A stretch of DNA of 64,000 nucleotides from Dysgonomonas sp. 520 (GTDB lineage Bacteria; Bacteroidota; Bacteroidia; Bacteroidales; Dysgonomonadaceae), in the NCBI RefSeq assembly GCF_010501095.1, contig NZ_QVMP01000010.1, forward strand, positions 1 to 64,000, written 5' to 3'. Of this stretch, positions 23,038 to 31,949 are shown in pieces. The translations under genes and the position numbers were made by a program. Each line of letters begins with the position of its first letter. The stretch's first letter is position 1. A model generated the notes under the pieces. The model saw only the letters and a program-made list of their open reading frames with translations. It was not told where the DNA came from and did no database searches.

Positions 23038-23550
23038 TTATTTCTTTGATAGAGTTTCTAAAACTCCATGTATAGTGTTGCCTCCCGATTGAAGAGCCGA
23101 AACAACGTTCTTGATTGGCGATTGTAACAATCCGATAACGTCGCCAAGAAGTTCGGTTTTGCTCTTGATATTTACCAAAGCACTAAGGTTGTTTGCTCCT
23201 ACATAAAAGCTTTCTTGTACGTAAGCAGCTTTTAGCGAGGGAATACCTTCTTTTTTGTATTTATCAATCAGTTTAGCAGGGGCATTTGCCACATTAGAAA
23301 ACATGATGGCTGTATTTCCTTTCAAAACCGGAGTTAATTCAGAAAAGTCTCCTTCTAGTTTTTCCAATGCTTTTTCAAGCAGCGTATTTTTTACTACAAC
23401 CAGTTTTATGTCATTCTTATAACATTCGGCTCTCAGTTGACTTGTTTTTGCTGCATTTAGAGTAGCAATATCAGTCAAATAAAAGTTGTCGTATTCTTTG
23501 ATTGTAGCAGCTAAAGATTCTATGATCGCAATTTTTTCTTCCTGTCTCAT
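23038..23550 (-). CDS. rplJ: ribosomal protein uL10
   Basis: 170 residues, normal length. The N-terminal rRNA-binding domain (KTSQLRAECYKNDIKLVVVKNTLLEKAL) is followed by a C-terminal helix for binding L7/L12 dimers. It anchors the stalk to 23S rRNA. In other bacteria L10 represses its own mRNA leader; here only 16 bases separate it from rplA, leaving little room for a separate leader. Confidence 0.97.
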   Translation of the reverse strand: MRQEEKIAIIESLAATIKEYDNFYLTDIATLNAAKTSQLRAECYKNDIKLVVVKNTLLEKALEKLEGDFSELTPVLKGNTAIMFSNVANAPAKLIDKYKKEGIPSLKAAYVQESFYVGANNLSALVNIKSKTELLGDVIGLLQSPIKNVVSALQSGGNTIHGVLETLSKK

Positions 23551-23566
23551 AATTCCGTAGTTTTAA

Positions 23567-24265
23567 TTAATTTTCATCCACTGATTTAGGGTCAATTTTA
23601 ATACCCGGACTCATTGTGCTTGAAAGAAATATACTTTTCACATAGGTTCCTTTTGCTGAAGTAGGTTTCATTTTGATAAGCGTATTGATAAATTCTTTTG
23701 CATTATCTTTAATCTTATCAGCAGAGAACGATACTTTGCCTATTGATGTGTGAATGATACCTGTTTTATCAACTTTAAAGTCGATTTTACCGGATTTCAC
23801 TTCTGTAACAGCTTTTGCAACATCAACGGTAACAGTTCCGCTTTTAGGGTTAGGCATCAAGCCTCTTGGTCCTAGAACGCGTCCTAAAGCACCGATTTTA
23901 CCCATGATAGCAGGCTGTGTGATGATCACATCTATATCTGTCCATCCTCCTTTGATCTTTTCGATATATTCGTCAAGACCTACATAGTCTGCTCCAGCTT
24001 CTTTTGCAGCAGCTTCGGCGTCAGGAGAACATAATACAAGAACTCTAACTTGTTTACCTGTTCCGTGTGGCAGAGATACTACACCTCTTACCATTTGGTT
24101 AGCTTTACGTGGATCTACACCCAGACGTACGTCAATATCAACAGAGGCATCGAATTTGCTTGTAGTTATTTCTTTTACTAGCTCTGATGCTTCTTTAAGA
24201 GTATATGATTTCCCTGCTTCAATTTTGCTGAAAGCTAACTTTTGATTTTTTGTAAGTTTACCCAT
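23567..24265 (-). CDS. rplA: ribosomal protein uL1
   Basis: 232 residues. Conserved segments are [45 protein letters not shown] and [25 protein letters not shown]. It builds the L1 stalk on domain V of 23S rRNA, helping tRNA leave the E site, and in other bacteria it represses translation of the L11-L1 mRNA. It follows rplK after 14 bases. Confidence 0.98.
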   Translation of the reverse strand: MGKLTKNQKLAFSKIEAGKSYTLKEASELVKEITTSKFDASVDIDVRLGVDPRKANQMVRGVVSLPHGTGKQVRVLVLCSPDAEAAAKEAGADYVGLDEYIEKIKGGWTDIDVIITQPAIMGKIGALGRVLGPRGLMPNPKSGTVTVDVAKAVTEVKSGKIDFKVDKTGIIHTSIGKVSFSADKIKDNAKEFINTLIKMKPTSAKGTYVKSIFLSSTMSPGIKIDPKSVDEN

Positions 24266-24279
24266 TTCTTAATTGAAGA

Positions 24280-24726
24280 TTAATTATTTAACTCAGGGAA
24301 AGCCCCTTTTACTGTGATACCCATACTTCTGGCTGTTCCTGCTACCATTTTCATTGCCGACTCGAGAGTGAAACAGTTTAGGTCGGTCATCTTATCTTCA
24401 GCGATCGCCTTAACTTGATCCCAAGTTATTTCTGCAATTTTTTTACGGTTAGGTTCAGCAGAACCGCTCTTTTGTTTAGCGGCTTCAAGCAATTGAACTG
24501 CCACAGGAGGATTTTTTACGATAAAGTCGAAAGACTTGTCAGCGTAATAAGTAATCACTACTGGTAGCACTTTGCCTGCTTTGTCTTGAGTTCTGGCATT
24601 AAATTGCTTGCAAAAATCCATAATGTTGATTCCTTTCGAACCTAATGCAGGTCCTACAGGAGGGGATGGATTTGCTGCACCGCCTTTAATCTGTAATTTT
24701 AATTGTCCAGCAATTTCTTTAGCCAT
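24280..24726 (-). CDS. rplK: ribosomal protein uL11
   Basis: 148 residues. The N-terminal proline-rich helix [25 protein letters not shown] lies at about 19-43, and the C-terminal rRNA-binding region includes [20 protein letters not shown]. It sits at the GTPase-associated centre. It begins the L11-L1-L10-L12 series downstream of nusG. Confidence 0.98.
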   Translation of the reverse strand: MAKEIAGQLKLQIKGGAANPSPPVGPALGSKGINIMDFCKQFNARTQDKAGKVLPVVITYYADKSFDFIVKNPPVAVQLLEAAKQKSGSAEPNRKKIAEITWDQVKAIAEDKMTDLNCFTLESAMKMVAGTARSMGITVKGAFPELNN

Positions 24727-24784
24727 TTTTGATTTTGATTTTAGTTCCTAGTTAATAAAAACGTTCGGATAGAGTGCGTAACGA

Positions 24785-25330
24785 TTATTGTTCTTTTTCA
24801 ACTTGCATGTAGTTCAATTCTAACGGAGTTTTACGTCCGAAGATTTTCACCATTACTTTCAGTTTCTTCTTCTCAGAATTAACTTCTTCAATAATACCGG
24901 AAAAGCCAGAGAAAGGACCATTGGTCACTTTCACGTTTTCTCCAACATAGTATTGAACATCCATTTCTTCTTGTTGCTCATCCAACTCGTCCATTGTGCC
25001 AAGTATTCTGTTTACTTCAGATTGGCGCAGTGGTTGAGGGTTAACTGCATCAGGTAAAAAACCTGCTACAAAATTAATGTTGCGCAATTGATGCACAACT
25101 TCTCCTACCAGAGCAGCTTCAATCAAAACGTATCCGGGAAGATAAGCACGTTCTTTCATTACTTTCTTTCCGTTACGAACAATATAAGTCTTCTCTGTTG
25201 GAATGAGAACTTGAGATACATACTTTCCTAAATCGGTTTTTTTCATTTCCAATTCAAGGTATTCTTTAACTTTAGTCTCTTTTCCGCTAACAGCACGCAA
25301 AACGTACCATTTCTTTTCGATTTCAGCCAT
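24785..25330 (-). CDS. nusG: transcription termination/antitermination factor NusG
   Basis: 181 residues with the NusG N-terminal domain (KKWYVLRAVSGKETKVKEYLE) and a C-terminal KOW domain (GPFSGFSGIIEEVN). It binds RNA polymerase and links it to Rho or ribosomal S10. It starts 14 bases after secE, the usual pairing. Confidence 0.97.
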   Translation of the reverse strand: MAEIEKKWYVLRAVSGKETKVKEYLELEMKKTDLGKYVSQVLIPTEKTYIVRNGKKVMKERAYLPGYVLIEAALVGEVVHQLRNINFVAGFLPDAVNPQPLRQSEVNRILGTMDELDEQQEEMDVQYYVGENVKVTNGPFSGFSGIIEEVNSEKKKLKVMVKIFGRKTPLELNYMQVEKEQ

Positions 25331-25344
25331 TATACCTTTTTGAA

Positions 25345-25536
25345 TTAGTTCAATCCGTAGAAAAGTTCTACCAAATTTTTGAAGACAGTGTCTACACCCC
25401 AGATCACTAGTGCCATGATGATGGAAGCTATCATAACAAGGATTGCGCTACTGGTCAACTCTGTTCTGTTTGGCCAAGAAACTTTGTGTACAAGCTCGTT
25501 GTAAGAATCTTTTATGTAATTTGCTATTTTATTCAT
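25345..25536 (-). CDS. secE: preprotein translocase subunit SecE
   Basis: 63 residues, the short single-helix form. The amphipathic NYIKDSYNELVHKVSWPNRTEL is the conserved SecE segment, followed by a membrane helix at about 30-55. It clamps SecY in the inner-membrane translocon. It lies between tRNA-Trp and nusG. Confidence 0.95.
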   Translation of the reverse strand: MNKIANYIKDSYNELVHKVSWPNRTELTSSAILVMIASIIMALVIWGVDTVFKNLVELFYGLN

Positions 25537-25552
25537 CGATACTGTAATTTGG

Positions 25553-25625
25553 CACGGGTTGAGAGACTCGAACTCCCGACACCTGGTTTTGGAGACCAGT
25601 GCTCTACCAACTGAGCTAAACCCGT
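25553..25625 (-). tRNA. tRNA-Trp (CCA)
   Basis: 73 nt. Acceptor ACGGGTT pairs fully with AACCCGT, discriminator G. The anticodon loop is CTCCAAA with anticodon CCA. The T arm is TCGGG-AGTTCGAGT-CTC like. It lies between tuf and secE, the usual bacterial order. Confidence 0.97.
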
Positions 25626-25630
25626 AAATT

Positions 25631-25655
25631 AAGCCGGTCTTGTTCCAACCGGCTT
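25631..25655 (-). other. hairpin between tuf and tRNA-Trp
   Basis: AAGCCGGT and ACCGGCTT form a stem of 8-9 bp with a short loop. No T-run follows on the minus strand, so it is probably an RNA processing or transcript-stabilising element rather than a full terminator. Confidence 0.5.
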
Positions 25656-25674
25656 ATATGTGTTGAATAAAATA

Positions 25675-26862
25675 TTATTCAAGAATTTCTGTAATCTGAC
25701 CAGCACCTACTGTACGTCCACCTTCACGGATAGCGAAACGAAGACCTACGTTACATGCTACTGGGTAGATCAATTCTACCGAGATAGTAATATTGTCACC
25801 AGGCATAACCATATCTGTTCCTTCTGGAAGAGTAATCTCTCCTGTTACATCCAATGTACGGATATAGAACTGAGGACGATATTTGTTATGGAATGGAGTG
25901 TGACGGCCACCTTCTTCTTTTTTCAGGATATAAACCTCTGCTTTAATTTTAGTGTGAGGAGTAATTTTACCTGGGTGAGTGATAACCATACCACGTTTGA
26001 TTTCTTCTTTATCGATACCACGAAGTAGAAGACCTACGTTGTCACCAGCTTGACCTTCGTCAAGAATTTTACGGAACATTTCTACTCCTGTAACAACTGA
26101 TTTTTTAGCTTCTGCTCCAAGACCGATGATTTGAACTTCTTCACCTGTTTTGATGATACCTGTTTCGATACGACCTGTTGCTACTGTACCACGACCTGTG
26201 ATTGAGAACACGTCTTCAACTGGCATCAAGAATGGTTTATCAACGTCACGTGGAGGAAGTGGAATCCAGTTGTCCACATTGTTCATAAGTTCCATTACTT
26301 GTTCTTCCCATTGATCAACACCGTTCAATGCACCAAGTGCAGAACCACGGATAACAGGAGTATTGTCGCCGTCGAACTCATAGAAAGAAAGAAGTTCTCT
26401 CATTTCCAGTTCAACTAGTTCTAACATTTCTTCGTCGTCAACGATATCACATTTGTTCATGAACACAACTAGACGAGGTACGTTTACCTGACGAGCTAGA
26501 AGGATGTGCTCACGTGTTTGAGGCATAGGTCCGTCAGTAGCAGCAACTACGATGATAGCACCGTCCATCTGAGCAGCACCTGTAACCATGTTCTTAACGT
26601 AGTCAGCGTGACCTGGACAGTCTACGTGTGCATAGTGACGGTTAGCTGTTTCGTATTCTACGTGAGAAGTATTGATTGTAATACCGCGTTCTTTTTCTTC
26701 AGGAGCGTTGTCGATAGAATCGAATGAACGCAATTCTGAAAGACCTCTTTTTGCCAACACTGTTGTGATAGCAGCAGTAAGTGTAGTCTTACCGTGGTCA
26801 ACGTGACCAATAGTACCGATGTTAACGTGTGGTTTCGACCGGTTAAAATGTTCTTTTGCCAT
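25675..26862 (-). CDS. tuf: elongation factor Tu
   Basis: 395 residues. It delivers aminoacyl-tRNA to the ribosome with GTP. G1 [10 protein letters not shown] lies at about 19-28, G3 DCPGHADYV at about 80-88, G4 NKCD at about 135-138, and the G5 SAL region follows. Effector residues [12 protein letters not shown] are present. Domains 2 and 3 are complete through [13 protein letters not shown]. Only this tuf copy is in the window. It is flanked by tRNA genes, the usual tuf context. Confidence 0.99.
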   Translation of the reverse strand: MAKEHFNRSKPHVNIGTIGHVDHGKTTLTAAITTVLAKRGLSELRSFDSIDNAPEEKERGITINTSHVEYETANRHYAHVDCPGHADYVKNMVTGAAQMDGAIIVVAATDGPMPQTREHILLARQVNVPRLVVFMNKCDIVDDEEMLELVELEMRELLSFYEFDGDNTPVIRGSALGALNGVDQWEEQVMELMNNVDNWIPLPPRDVDKPFLMPVEDVFSITGRGTVATGRIETGIIKTGEEVQIIGLGAEAKKSVVTGVEMFRKILDEGQAGDNVGLLLRGIDKEEIKRGMVITHPGKITPHTKIKAEVYILKKEEGGRHTPFHNKYRPQFYIRTLDVTGEITLPEGTDMVMPGDNITISVELIYPVACNVGLRFAIREGGRTVGAGQITEILE

Positions 26863-26947
26863 AATTAAAAAAAGTACTTATTAGTTAATGATTTCTTTGT
26901 TCTTTATAATCAACGCCTGTTGTTATCTCATTGTATTTTTTAAATAG

Positions 26948-27019
<72 letters not shown>

Positions 27020-27037
27020 TTGTGCTTAAGAAAAAAG

Positions 27038-27110
27038 AGCGGAAGACGGGGCTCAAACCCGCGACCCTCAGCTTGGAAGGCTGATGCTCTATCAACTGAG
27101 CTACTTCCGC
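27038..27110 (-). tRNA. tRNA-Gly (UCC)
   Basis: 73 nt. Acceptor GCGGAAG/CTTCCGC is perfect. The anticodon loop CTTCCAA carries TCC. The T arm is CGCGGGTTTGAGCCCCG-like. One of four tandem tRNAs between hpf and tuf. Confidence 0.97.
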
Positions 27111-27127
27111 AATAGTTTTTCATCAAG

Positions 27128-27210
27128 TGGGCAGTGAAGGATTCGAACCTCCGAAGACGAAAGTCAGCTGAGTTACAGTCAGCCCCAGTTGGCCACTTTG
27201 GTAACTGCCC
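27128..27210 (-). tRNA. tRNA-Tyr (GUA)
   Basis: 83 nt with the long variable arm of class II tRNAs. Acceptor GGGCAGT/ACTGCCC is perfect, discriminator A. The anticodon is GTA. Confidence 0.97.
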
Positions 27211-27284
27211 TTTCCACTTGCCAGTTAGCAGTCGTCAGCGTACAACTATTTATTGTTAACTGAAGACTGTTCTCTGTTTTTTTG

Positions 27285-27358
27285 AGCCTCTTGTCGGATT
27301 CGAACCAACGACCCCGAGATTACAAATCACGTGCTCTGGCCAACTGAGCTAAAGAGGC
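27285..27358 (-). tRNA. tRNA-Thr (UGU)
   Basis: 74 nt. Acceptor GCCTCTT/AAGAGGC is perfect, discriminator T. The anticodon loop TTTGTAA carries TGT. First of the tRNA cluster after hpf. Confidence 0.97.
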
Positions 27359-27453
27359 AGGTCTTAAAAAATGAATGTCGCCGAATCTTGGACGGAAACG
27401 GCGACAAAAATAGATATTATTTTTTTTATTTGCAAACCTTTGCTTCGTTATTT

Positions 27454-27753
27454 TTATTTAGCCTGCAATTTTTCTTTACGTTTGATTAATTGTTTTTCTA
27501 AAGCTTCCACATTTAGGTCGATAGCTTCTTCGAAAGAATCTGCCATTTTGCTGGCAAATAGCTCTCCGTTTCGGGTGTTTATTTTTATTGAAGCGTCTTT
27601 GTTATTAGGTGCTTCGGGTTTCACTACTTTCAAGATAACTTCTGCATCAATAATATCGTCGGAGTATTTTCCTAACTTGGTTACTTTTTTGTTGATGAAG
27701 TCTTGTAGTTTTTCTGCTGCATCAAAATGCACTGATTGAATTCTAATGTTCAT
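27454..27753 (-). CDS. hpf: ribosome hibernation-promoting factor, short form
   Basis: 99 residues of the HPF/RaiA (sigma-54 modulation) family: MNIRIQSVHFDAAEKLQDFINKKVTKLGKY and ASIKINTRNGELFASKMADSFEEAID. It binds the 30S decoding region in stationary phase, and short HPF usually supports 100S dimers together with a partner. It follows xerC. A textbook Shine-Dalgarno sequence AAGGAGG lies before the ATG (27756-27765), unlike nearly all other genes here, which suggests special translational control. Confidence 0.93.
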   Translation of the reverse strand: MNIRIQSVHFDAAEKLQDFINKKVTKLGKYSDDIIDAEVILKVVKPEAPNNKDASIKINTRNGELFASKMADSFEEAIDLNVEALEKQLIKRKEKLQAK

Positions 27754-27755
27754 AA

Positions 27756-27765
27756 GTTCCTCCTT
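27756..27765 (-). promoter_or_regulatory. strong Shine-Dalgarno before hpf
   Basis: AAGGAGGAAC on the minus strand, with AGGAGG 5 bases before the ATG. Such sites are rare in Bacteroidota, where bS21 and neighbouring proteins hide the anti-Shine-Dalgarno end of 16S rRNA. Here it fixes the hpf start. Confidence 0.7.
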
Positions 27766-27771
27766 ACTTTT

Positions 27772-28656
27772 TTAGGCTCTTGGATGAGCCTTATTATAAA
27801 TTTTTTTCAATTCCTCAAAAGAGGTATGTGTATAAACTTCCGTCGATGCCAAGCTGGCATGTCCCAGAAGTTCTTTTACTGCATTCAATTCTGCTCCGTT
27901 ATTTAGCATCCCTGTTGCAAACGAGTGCCTCAATATGTGCGGACTCGCCTTTGTTAGTGTTGGTATCCAACTCAGGTTGGATACTACTATCCGGTAAACC
28001 AGCATCGGGTAGAGTTGCTCTCCATTCTTTTTAACAAAGAAGTAATCGGTTTGTTTAGGTACCTCGCTGTTTCTTATATTAAGGTATTCTTGCAGCTTGC
28101 TTTTTGTAGCCGGACTGATTGGAATTAACCTTTGTTTGTTTCGTTTTCCCGTGACGAGGATTTGATCGGACGAAAGGTCTACATCAATATCTTTCAGCCC
28201 TATTAATTCTGCCCTACGCATGCCTGTCATGTAGAATAACTCCATAATGGTTTTGTTGCGTATGGCTTCAAAATCAGTTTCGCCTGTGTCTTCGTCCAAA
28301 ATTTGATTCATTTCGGCGATGTTCACGAACGAAGGTAGCGGCTTTTTTATTTTCGGCCCTGTGATTTTGCGCATAGGATTGACTGGGATTTCCCCGATTT
28401 TGTGCAGATAGCGATAAAAAGATTTCAAAGAACTTAGTTTCCTGTTCACGCTGCGCGCTGATGTTCCGGCGTCCATCAGGAATACTATCCATCTCCTGAT
28501 GATGTCTCCATCTACGGTTTTCAGGCTGACGTCCCCAATGTTGTTGTTGATGTATGTTTCAAACTGGGTGAGGTCGGTAAAATAAGAAATCTCCGTATGA
28601 GTTGAATAATTTTTCTCATAACGGAGATAACTGATATATTTTTCGATCAATGTCAT
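27772..28656 (-). CDS. xerC: tyrosine recombinase XerC-like
   Basis: 294 residues from MTLIEKY, the start chosen because XerC similarity (SYLRYEKNYSTHTEISYFTDLTQFE) begins there; the open frame extends to 28710. The catalytic domain has TGMRRAELIGL (Arg I), HILRHSFATGML (His-x-x-Arg), LLGHASLASTEVYTH with the nucleophilic Tyr. Chromosome-dimer resolution at dif is the known role. The rpsU-xerC-hpf-tRNA-tuf setting marks it as the housekeeping enzyme and not a local invertase. A direct role at the inverted repeats of 5.7 and 14 kb cannot be excluded. Confidence 0.92.
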   Translation of the reverse strand: MTLIEKYISYLRYEKNYSTHTEISYFTDLTQFETYINNNIGDVSLKTVDGDIIRRWIVFLMDAGTSARSVNRKLSSLKSFYRYLHKIGEIPVNPMRKITGPKIKKPLPSFVNIAEMNQILDEDTGETDFEAIRNKTIMELFYMTGMRRAELIGLKDIDVDLSSDQILVTGKRNKQRLIPISPATKSKLQEYLNIRNSEVPKQTDYFFVKKNGEQLYPMLVYRIVVSNLSWIPTLTKASPHILRHSFATGMLNNGAELNAVKELLGHASLASTEVYTHTSFEELKKIYNKAHPRA

Positions 28657-28715
28657 AACTTCAGCCGTATTGTTATGGACGAAGTTAAGCAATAATCTTA
28701 ATAAATGCAATAGGC

Positions 28716-28907
28716 TTACTCTTCTATTTGGCGAAGTTTTTGAACGTAAATTGCATGGATTTTTTGCTTTCTTCCCGCAACTGAAGGCTTTATGAATGCC
28801 TGACGGCGTCTAAGTTCTTTTACTACACCTGTTTTTTCGTATTTTCTTTTAAATTTTTTCAGCGCTTTTTCTATATTTTCGCCTTCTTTAACTGGTACTA
28901 CGATCAT
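28716..28907 (-). CDS. rpsU: ribosomal protein bS21
   Basis: 63 residues, highly basic: MIVVPVKEGENIEKALKKFKRKYEKTG, then RRRQAFIKPS. In Bacteroidota ribosomes bS21 covers the 16S 3' end and blocks Shine-Dalgarno pairing. It heads the xerC-hpf-tRNA-tuf run. A perfect promoter lies at 29080-29109, giving a leader of about 165 nt. No Shine-Dalgarno precedes its own ATG (AAAGACAATTATG). Confidence 0.95.
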   Translation of the reverse strand: MIVVPVKEGENIEKALKKFKRKYEKTGVVKELRRRQAFIKPSVAGRKQKIHAIYVQKLRQIEE

Positions 28908-29030
28908 AATTGTCTTTTATATTTTATTATTTTGTTTTAATTCTTTTTGTTTCGATGAGGTTTTCTCTTGAAGTTATGCTCTCAACATATATTGATTACC
29001 TCAAAATATATACTGAGTAAGTTTTAGTTT

Positions 29031-29069
29031 CTATTTGTTTTCTAAATAATTATCATAACCTCCCTTCAT
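29031..29069 (-). other. 12-codon leader frame in rpsU 5' UTR
   Basis: ATG at 29069 begins a 12-codon frame, MKGGYDNYLENK, ending in TAG at 29031. It starts a few bases after the predicted transcription start and contains the purine-rich GAAGGGAGG (around 29059-29066). It could be a leader peptide or simply a Shine-Dalgarno-like decoy in the leader. Conservation is unknown. Confidence 0.2.
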
Positions 29070-29079
29070 TTTCGGACTG

Positions 29080-29109
29080 CAAAAATAGTATTTATTTATT
29101 TGATTACAA
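29080..29109 (-). promoter_or_regulatory. promoter of the rpsU-tuf-rpoC run
   Basis: On the minus strand TTG (29109-29107), 19 bases, TATTTTTG (29087-29080): a full match to the Bacteroidota promoter. Transcription should start near 29073. The gap 28908-29183 holds this promoter, the rpsU leader and the terminator of the next gene. Confidence 0.65.
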
Positions 29110-29114
29110 TATTT

Positions 29115-29158
29115 TTAAATAAAAAAATAACTCTGCCCGTAAAAAATTGGGCAGAGTT
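29115..29158 (-). terminator. terminator of the SusD-like gene
   Basis: AACTCTGCCC and GGGCAGAGTT form a 10-bp stem with a 10-base loop, followed on the minus strand by ATTTTTTTATTT. Confidence 0.9.
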
Positions 29159-29183
29159 ACACTCTCATTATTGTATGTTTTCT

Positions 29184-31004
29184 TTACCAGCCGGGATTTT
29201 GAGTTATAGAACCGCCTGTTGTGTCTATTTCTCGTTGTGGAATTGGCATAAGGGCATATTTACCCCACGACTGAGCAATGCCCCAACGGGAATTATTTAT
29301 CGTGTTTAAACCAATCTTGTACTGAGGAGTTTTCGTTCTTATTAAAGTTCTTAGTTCATCCGCAGTTGTTGATGATGTTATAGGCGACACTCTGTTTTGC
29401 ACTTCGTAAACTTTGCCGAGTGTCAGGATGGCATCGGCAAGCCTGCCTGTTTCCAGGTATGTTTCAGACAGAAGTAGGTATGTTGATAAAAAGATCCTGT
29501 TGGAATTGTCGTCCGTATTCCATTTCAAGCCTCTGTCGATAATTGACGTGAGATGATTGTTTGCCTTGTCGAACTGTTTTTGTTGCAGATAGATTATAGC
29601 GATATTTAAAGATAATTCATCTTTTTGGTCGGTCGGTATCAAATCATTAGCCTGTTCCAGTTCTGATAGTGAATATTGGAGTACTTCTTGTGCCGAACTT
29701 CGGGTTATTCTAACAGTCTCATCCACGGCTAGAGGTGTAGTTACCAGGGGGACATCGCCAAACATAGAAACTAATTGCAAATAAGACAAAGCTCTGAATT
29801 TCATCGACTGCGCCTTATGTTCGGGTTGTATTGTGGAGGTAGTGCTGAGCAGTCGATTTGCAACTCCTATCGTATAATAGGCTTTCGCCCAAAACTGATA
29901 AGTTTGATAACTGTTCGGGGTGAGCGTTTGACGTTGTTCCTGAGTGTAGAAATCGTTGTCTAAATTTAAGAAGAAATTGTACGACTGTGTGTATTCAACT
30001 GTCAATGCGTTAATAACTTCATCTGTTACTTCTTCTTCGATTGGACTTAGATCGGAGCCGTTGGGATAGAGGTATACTTCCTCAATATCGTTTTCGGTAT
30101 TTAAAAAAGCAGTTTCTACGGTGTCCTCATTGTTGATAATGCCATCGCCATTCATGTCAGCAAGTATTAATCCTCCCAATTTTTTGAGATCTTGAATGGC
30201 TTGTGAATAGTAGGGTATATGGCTGTAATAATCTAGTTGAGCCTGACTTGTAAATACACCTTTTATCAACCAGTGATTGTATAAGTTCTTGTAATCACCT
30301 TTTTCAACTTCGTAGGTGTACGATTTTTTTTCGTCGTAAAACATTGTGGCAGTACCGTCAGAATTAGTTTGCAAGGTTTGGTATAAGTTTCCTTTTTCGT
30401 CAAAAACCTTTATGGTTGCATTTTCGGAAGGGGTACCTGCTTCCGGATTTTCTGCCGACCAGTTTGTGTTACATTCAAAAACTTTGAAAGTAATGTTGCT
30501 TGTTCCGGAGATTTTTTCAGGTATTATTTTATTGATAATGAAAACTATGCTTTTTGATATTTGAGTAGAAGTTCCAAGTTTCACGCCATTTATAAAAACC
30601 AAACCGGATGAATTGACAGTTATATTTAAAAGATCGCCATTGATGCTTTCTATCTGTTTTTTTTCTTTCAGTTTCTCTAATGTGAAAGCGCCTTTTACGA
30701 TGTGTCTCTTTATTGTATTTTGAGAGATTATCGGACTGTTTTCCTTGCTGCTTTTCAGATAAGTTATAGCTTCGTTTTCCAGAGCAAAGATTGTGAATTC
30801 CTCCGATTTCGTATCGTTCAGATTCAAGGCAGAAAGGGCAGCCGAAAATAATCGGGTTTGATTGTTTGAACTGAGTTCCGAGGCAACTTTGTCTACTTCC
30901 TGCTTTGCAGCGCCGTTGTCGGGGTCTTTGTCTTTATCGTTGTCTTCACATGCAAAAAGAAAAAGAATGGGTAGTAGAGTGATAAGTAATTTTATCGTTT
31001 TCAT
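29184..31004 (-). CDS. FAS1-SusD fusion lipoprotein
   Basis: 606 residues. The lipoprotein signal ends at FLFAC (Cys19), followed by an acidic DNDKDKDPDNG linker typical of surface-exported Bacteroidota lipoproteins. Residues about 35-165 look like a fasciclin (FAS1) domain: LFSAALSALNL, FTIFALENEAI, IKRHIVKGAF, INKIIPE. Residues 190-240 look like a small beta domain (ATIKVFDEKGNLYQTLQTNSDGTATM). An EF-hand/dockerin-like loop DMNGDGIINNED lies near 285. The rest (about 330-606) is SusD/RagB-like, rich in TPR helices, and ends in MPIPQREIDTTGGSITQNPGW, the classic SusD tail. No susC partner is adjacent. Binding to a glycan or protein at the cell surface is inferred; the substrate is unknown. 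Confidence 0.82.
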   Translation of the reverse strand: MKTIKLLITLLPILFLFACEDNDKDKDPDNGAAKQEVDKVASELSSNNQTRLFSAALSALNLNDTKSEEFTIFALENEAITYLKSSKENSPIISQNTIKRHIVKGAFTLEKLKEKKQIESINGDLLNITVNSSGLVFINGVKLGTSTQISKSIVFIINKIIPEKISGTSNITFKVFECNTNWSAENPEAGTPSENATIKVFDEKGNLYQTLQTNSDGTATMFYDEKKSYTYEVEKGDYKNLYNHWLIKGVFTSQAQLDYYSHIPYYSQAIQDLKKLGGLILADMNGDGIINNEDTVETAFLNTENDIEEVYLYPNGSDLSPIEEEVTDEVINALTVEYTQSYNFFLNLDNDFYTQEQRQTLTPNSYQTYQFWAKAYYTIGVANRLLSTTSTIQPEHKAQSMKFRALSYLQLVSMFGDVPLVTTPLAVDETVRITRSSAQEVLQYSLSELEQANDLIPTDQKDELSLNIAIIYLQQKQFDKANNHLTSIIDRGLKWNTDDNSNRIFLSTYLLLSETYLETGRLADAILTLGKVYEVQNRVSPITSSTTADELRTLIRTKTPQYKIGLNTINNSRWGIAQSWGKYALMPIPQREIDTTGGSITQNPGW

Positions 31005-31088
31005 AAAAGTTATAGGGTTAGTTTATTTATTTTGAATATGCAAAATTCAACTTGATGGAAAAATCGCTAATTATTGTTTTCCGTTTTT

Positions 31089-31802
31089 TTATTCTAATAA
31101 GAAATTGAAATCATCATTTGATGTCAATTCCACCGTTTTCTTCTCAAATTTAAATATTCTGGCAGGACGGCTCCCGATCAATCTCAGGTTGCCATTCTCA
31201 TAGCTAAGGATGGTCGATTCTCTTAGTCCAACAACATACATTTCCGGATTTTCCGTGACAAACTCCATGATGCGGTCTTCCCGTGTTTCTCCGCCATGAT
31301 TTTGCGGATTATCATCCAAGTAGTGCGGGTTTATCTGAAAAGGAATCAGCCCGATAGTGTCGAACCCTTTCGGGTCGATTATAGGCATGTCGTTTGTTGT
31401 TCGCAAAGTTGGACAAGCCACATTAGACCCTGCACTCCAGCCTACGTAGGGCATTCCTTCCCCTACCTTCTTCCTGATTATGTCCATCAGATTATTATCG
31501 TGCAACATTCTTACGAGCTTCCAGGTATTTCCTCCTCCAACAAATAGAGCATCCGCCTCTTTTATCGCTTCTTGAGGGTTGCCGAACCGATGGATGCTTG
31601 TCACCGATATGCCAACCTCACGCAAGCTGTCGTTAACCTTATTCTCGTATTCGTCGTAACTGAAACGGATAGCCGCATACGGGACAAATACCACTTTAAG
31701 TTGTTTATTGCCCAGAAAGCGCTTGATTTCGTGCTTCGAATAACCCAGATAAGACTCTCCCGGATTGGTTGAGTTGCTCAATAATAAAAGTTTCATAATC
31801 AA
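31089..31802 (-). CDS. pepE: dipeptidase E (alpha-aspartyl dipeptidase)
   Basis: 237 residues of peptidase family S51. The nucleophile elbow is GWSAGSN (Ser about 122), preceded by LFVGGGNTWKLV, with the catalytic His in INPHYLD. It cleaves N-terminal Asp dipeptides in the cytoplasm. The start may be Met3 (MKLLLLSNS), where family similarity begins. It lies 84 bases upstream of the SusD-like gene on the same strand and may be transcribed with it. Confidence 0.93.
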   Translation of the reverse strand: MIMKLLLLSNSTNPGESYLGYSKHEIKRFLGNKQLKVVFVPYAAIRFSYDEYENKVNDSLREVGISVTSIHRFGNPQEAIKEADALFVGGGNTWKLVRMLHDNNLMDIIRKKVGEGMPYVGWSAGSNVACPTLRTTNDMPIIDPKGFDTIGLIPFQINPHYLDDNPQNHGGETREDRIMEFVTENPEMYVVGLRESTILSYENGNLRLIGSRPARIFKFEKKTVELTSNDDFNFLLE

Positions 31803-31949
31803 TATTTTTTTGTAAAAATAGCATAAAAATGAATATGTTTCTTATTTTGTTCTGTTGAAGATAGGGCTTCTATATCTAGTAAACAGGGTACAAGATACGA
31901 GACACTAGTTTTTTTACTCGTTCGTCTACTTGTTGCTCGTCAACTATTT

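Noticed and set aside
27772-28656. XerC-like recombinase as a dedicated invertase for the 23-bp repeats
   Set aside because: The rpsU-xerC-hpf-tuf setting and full-length XerC features mark it as housekeeping; no repeats flank it.
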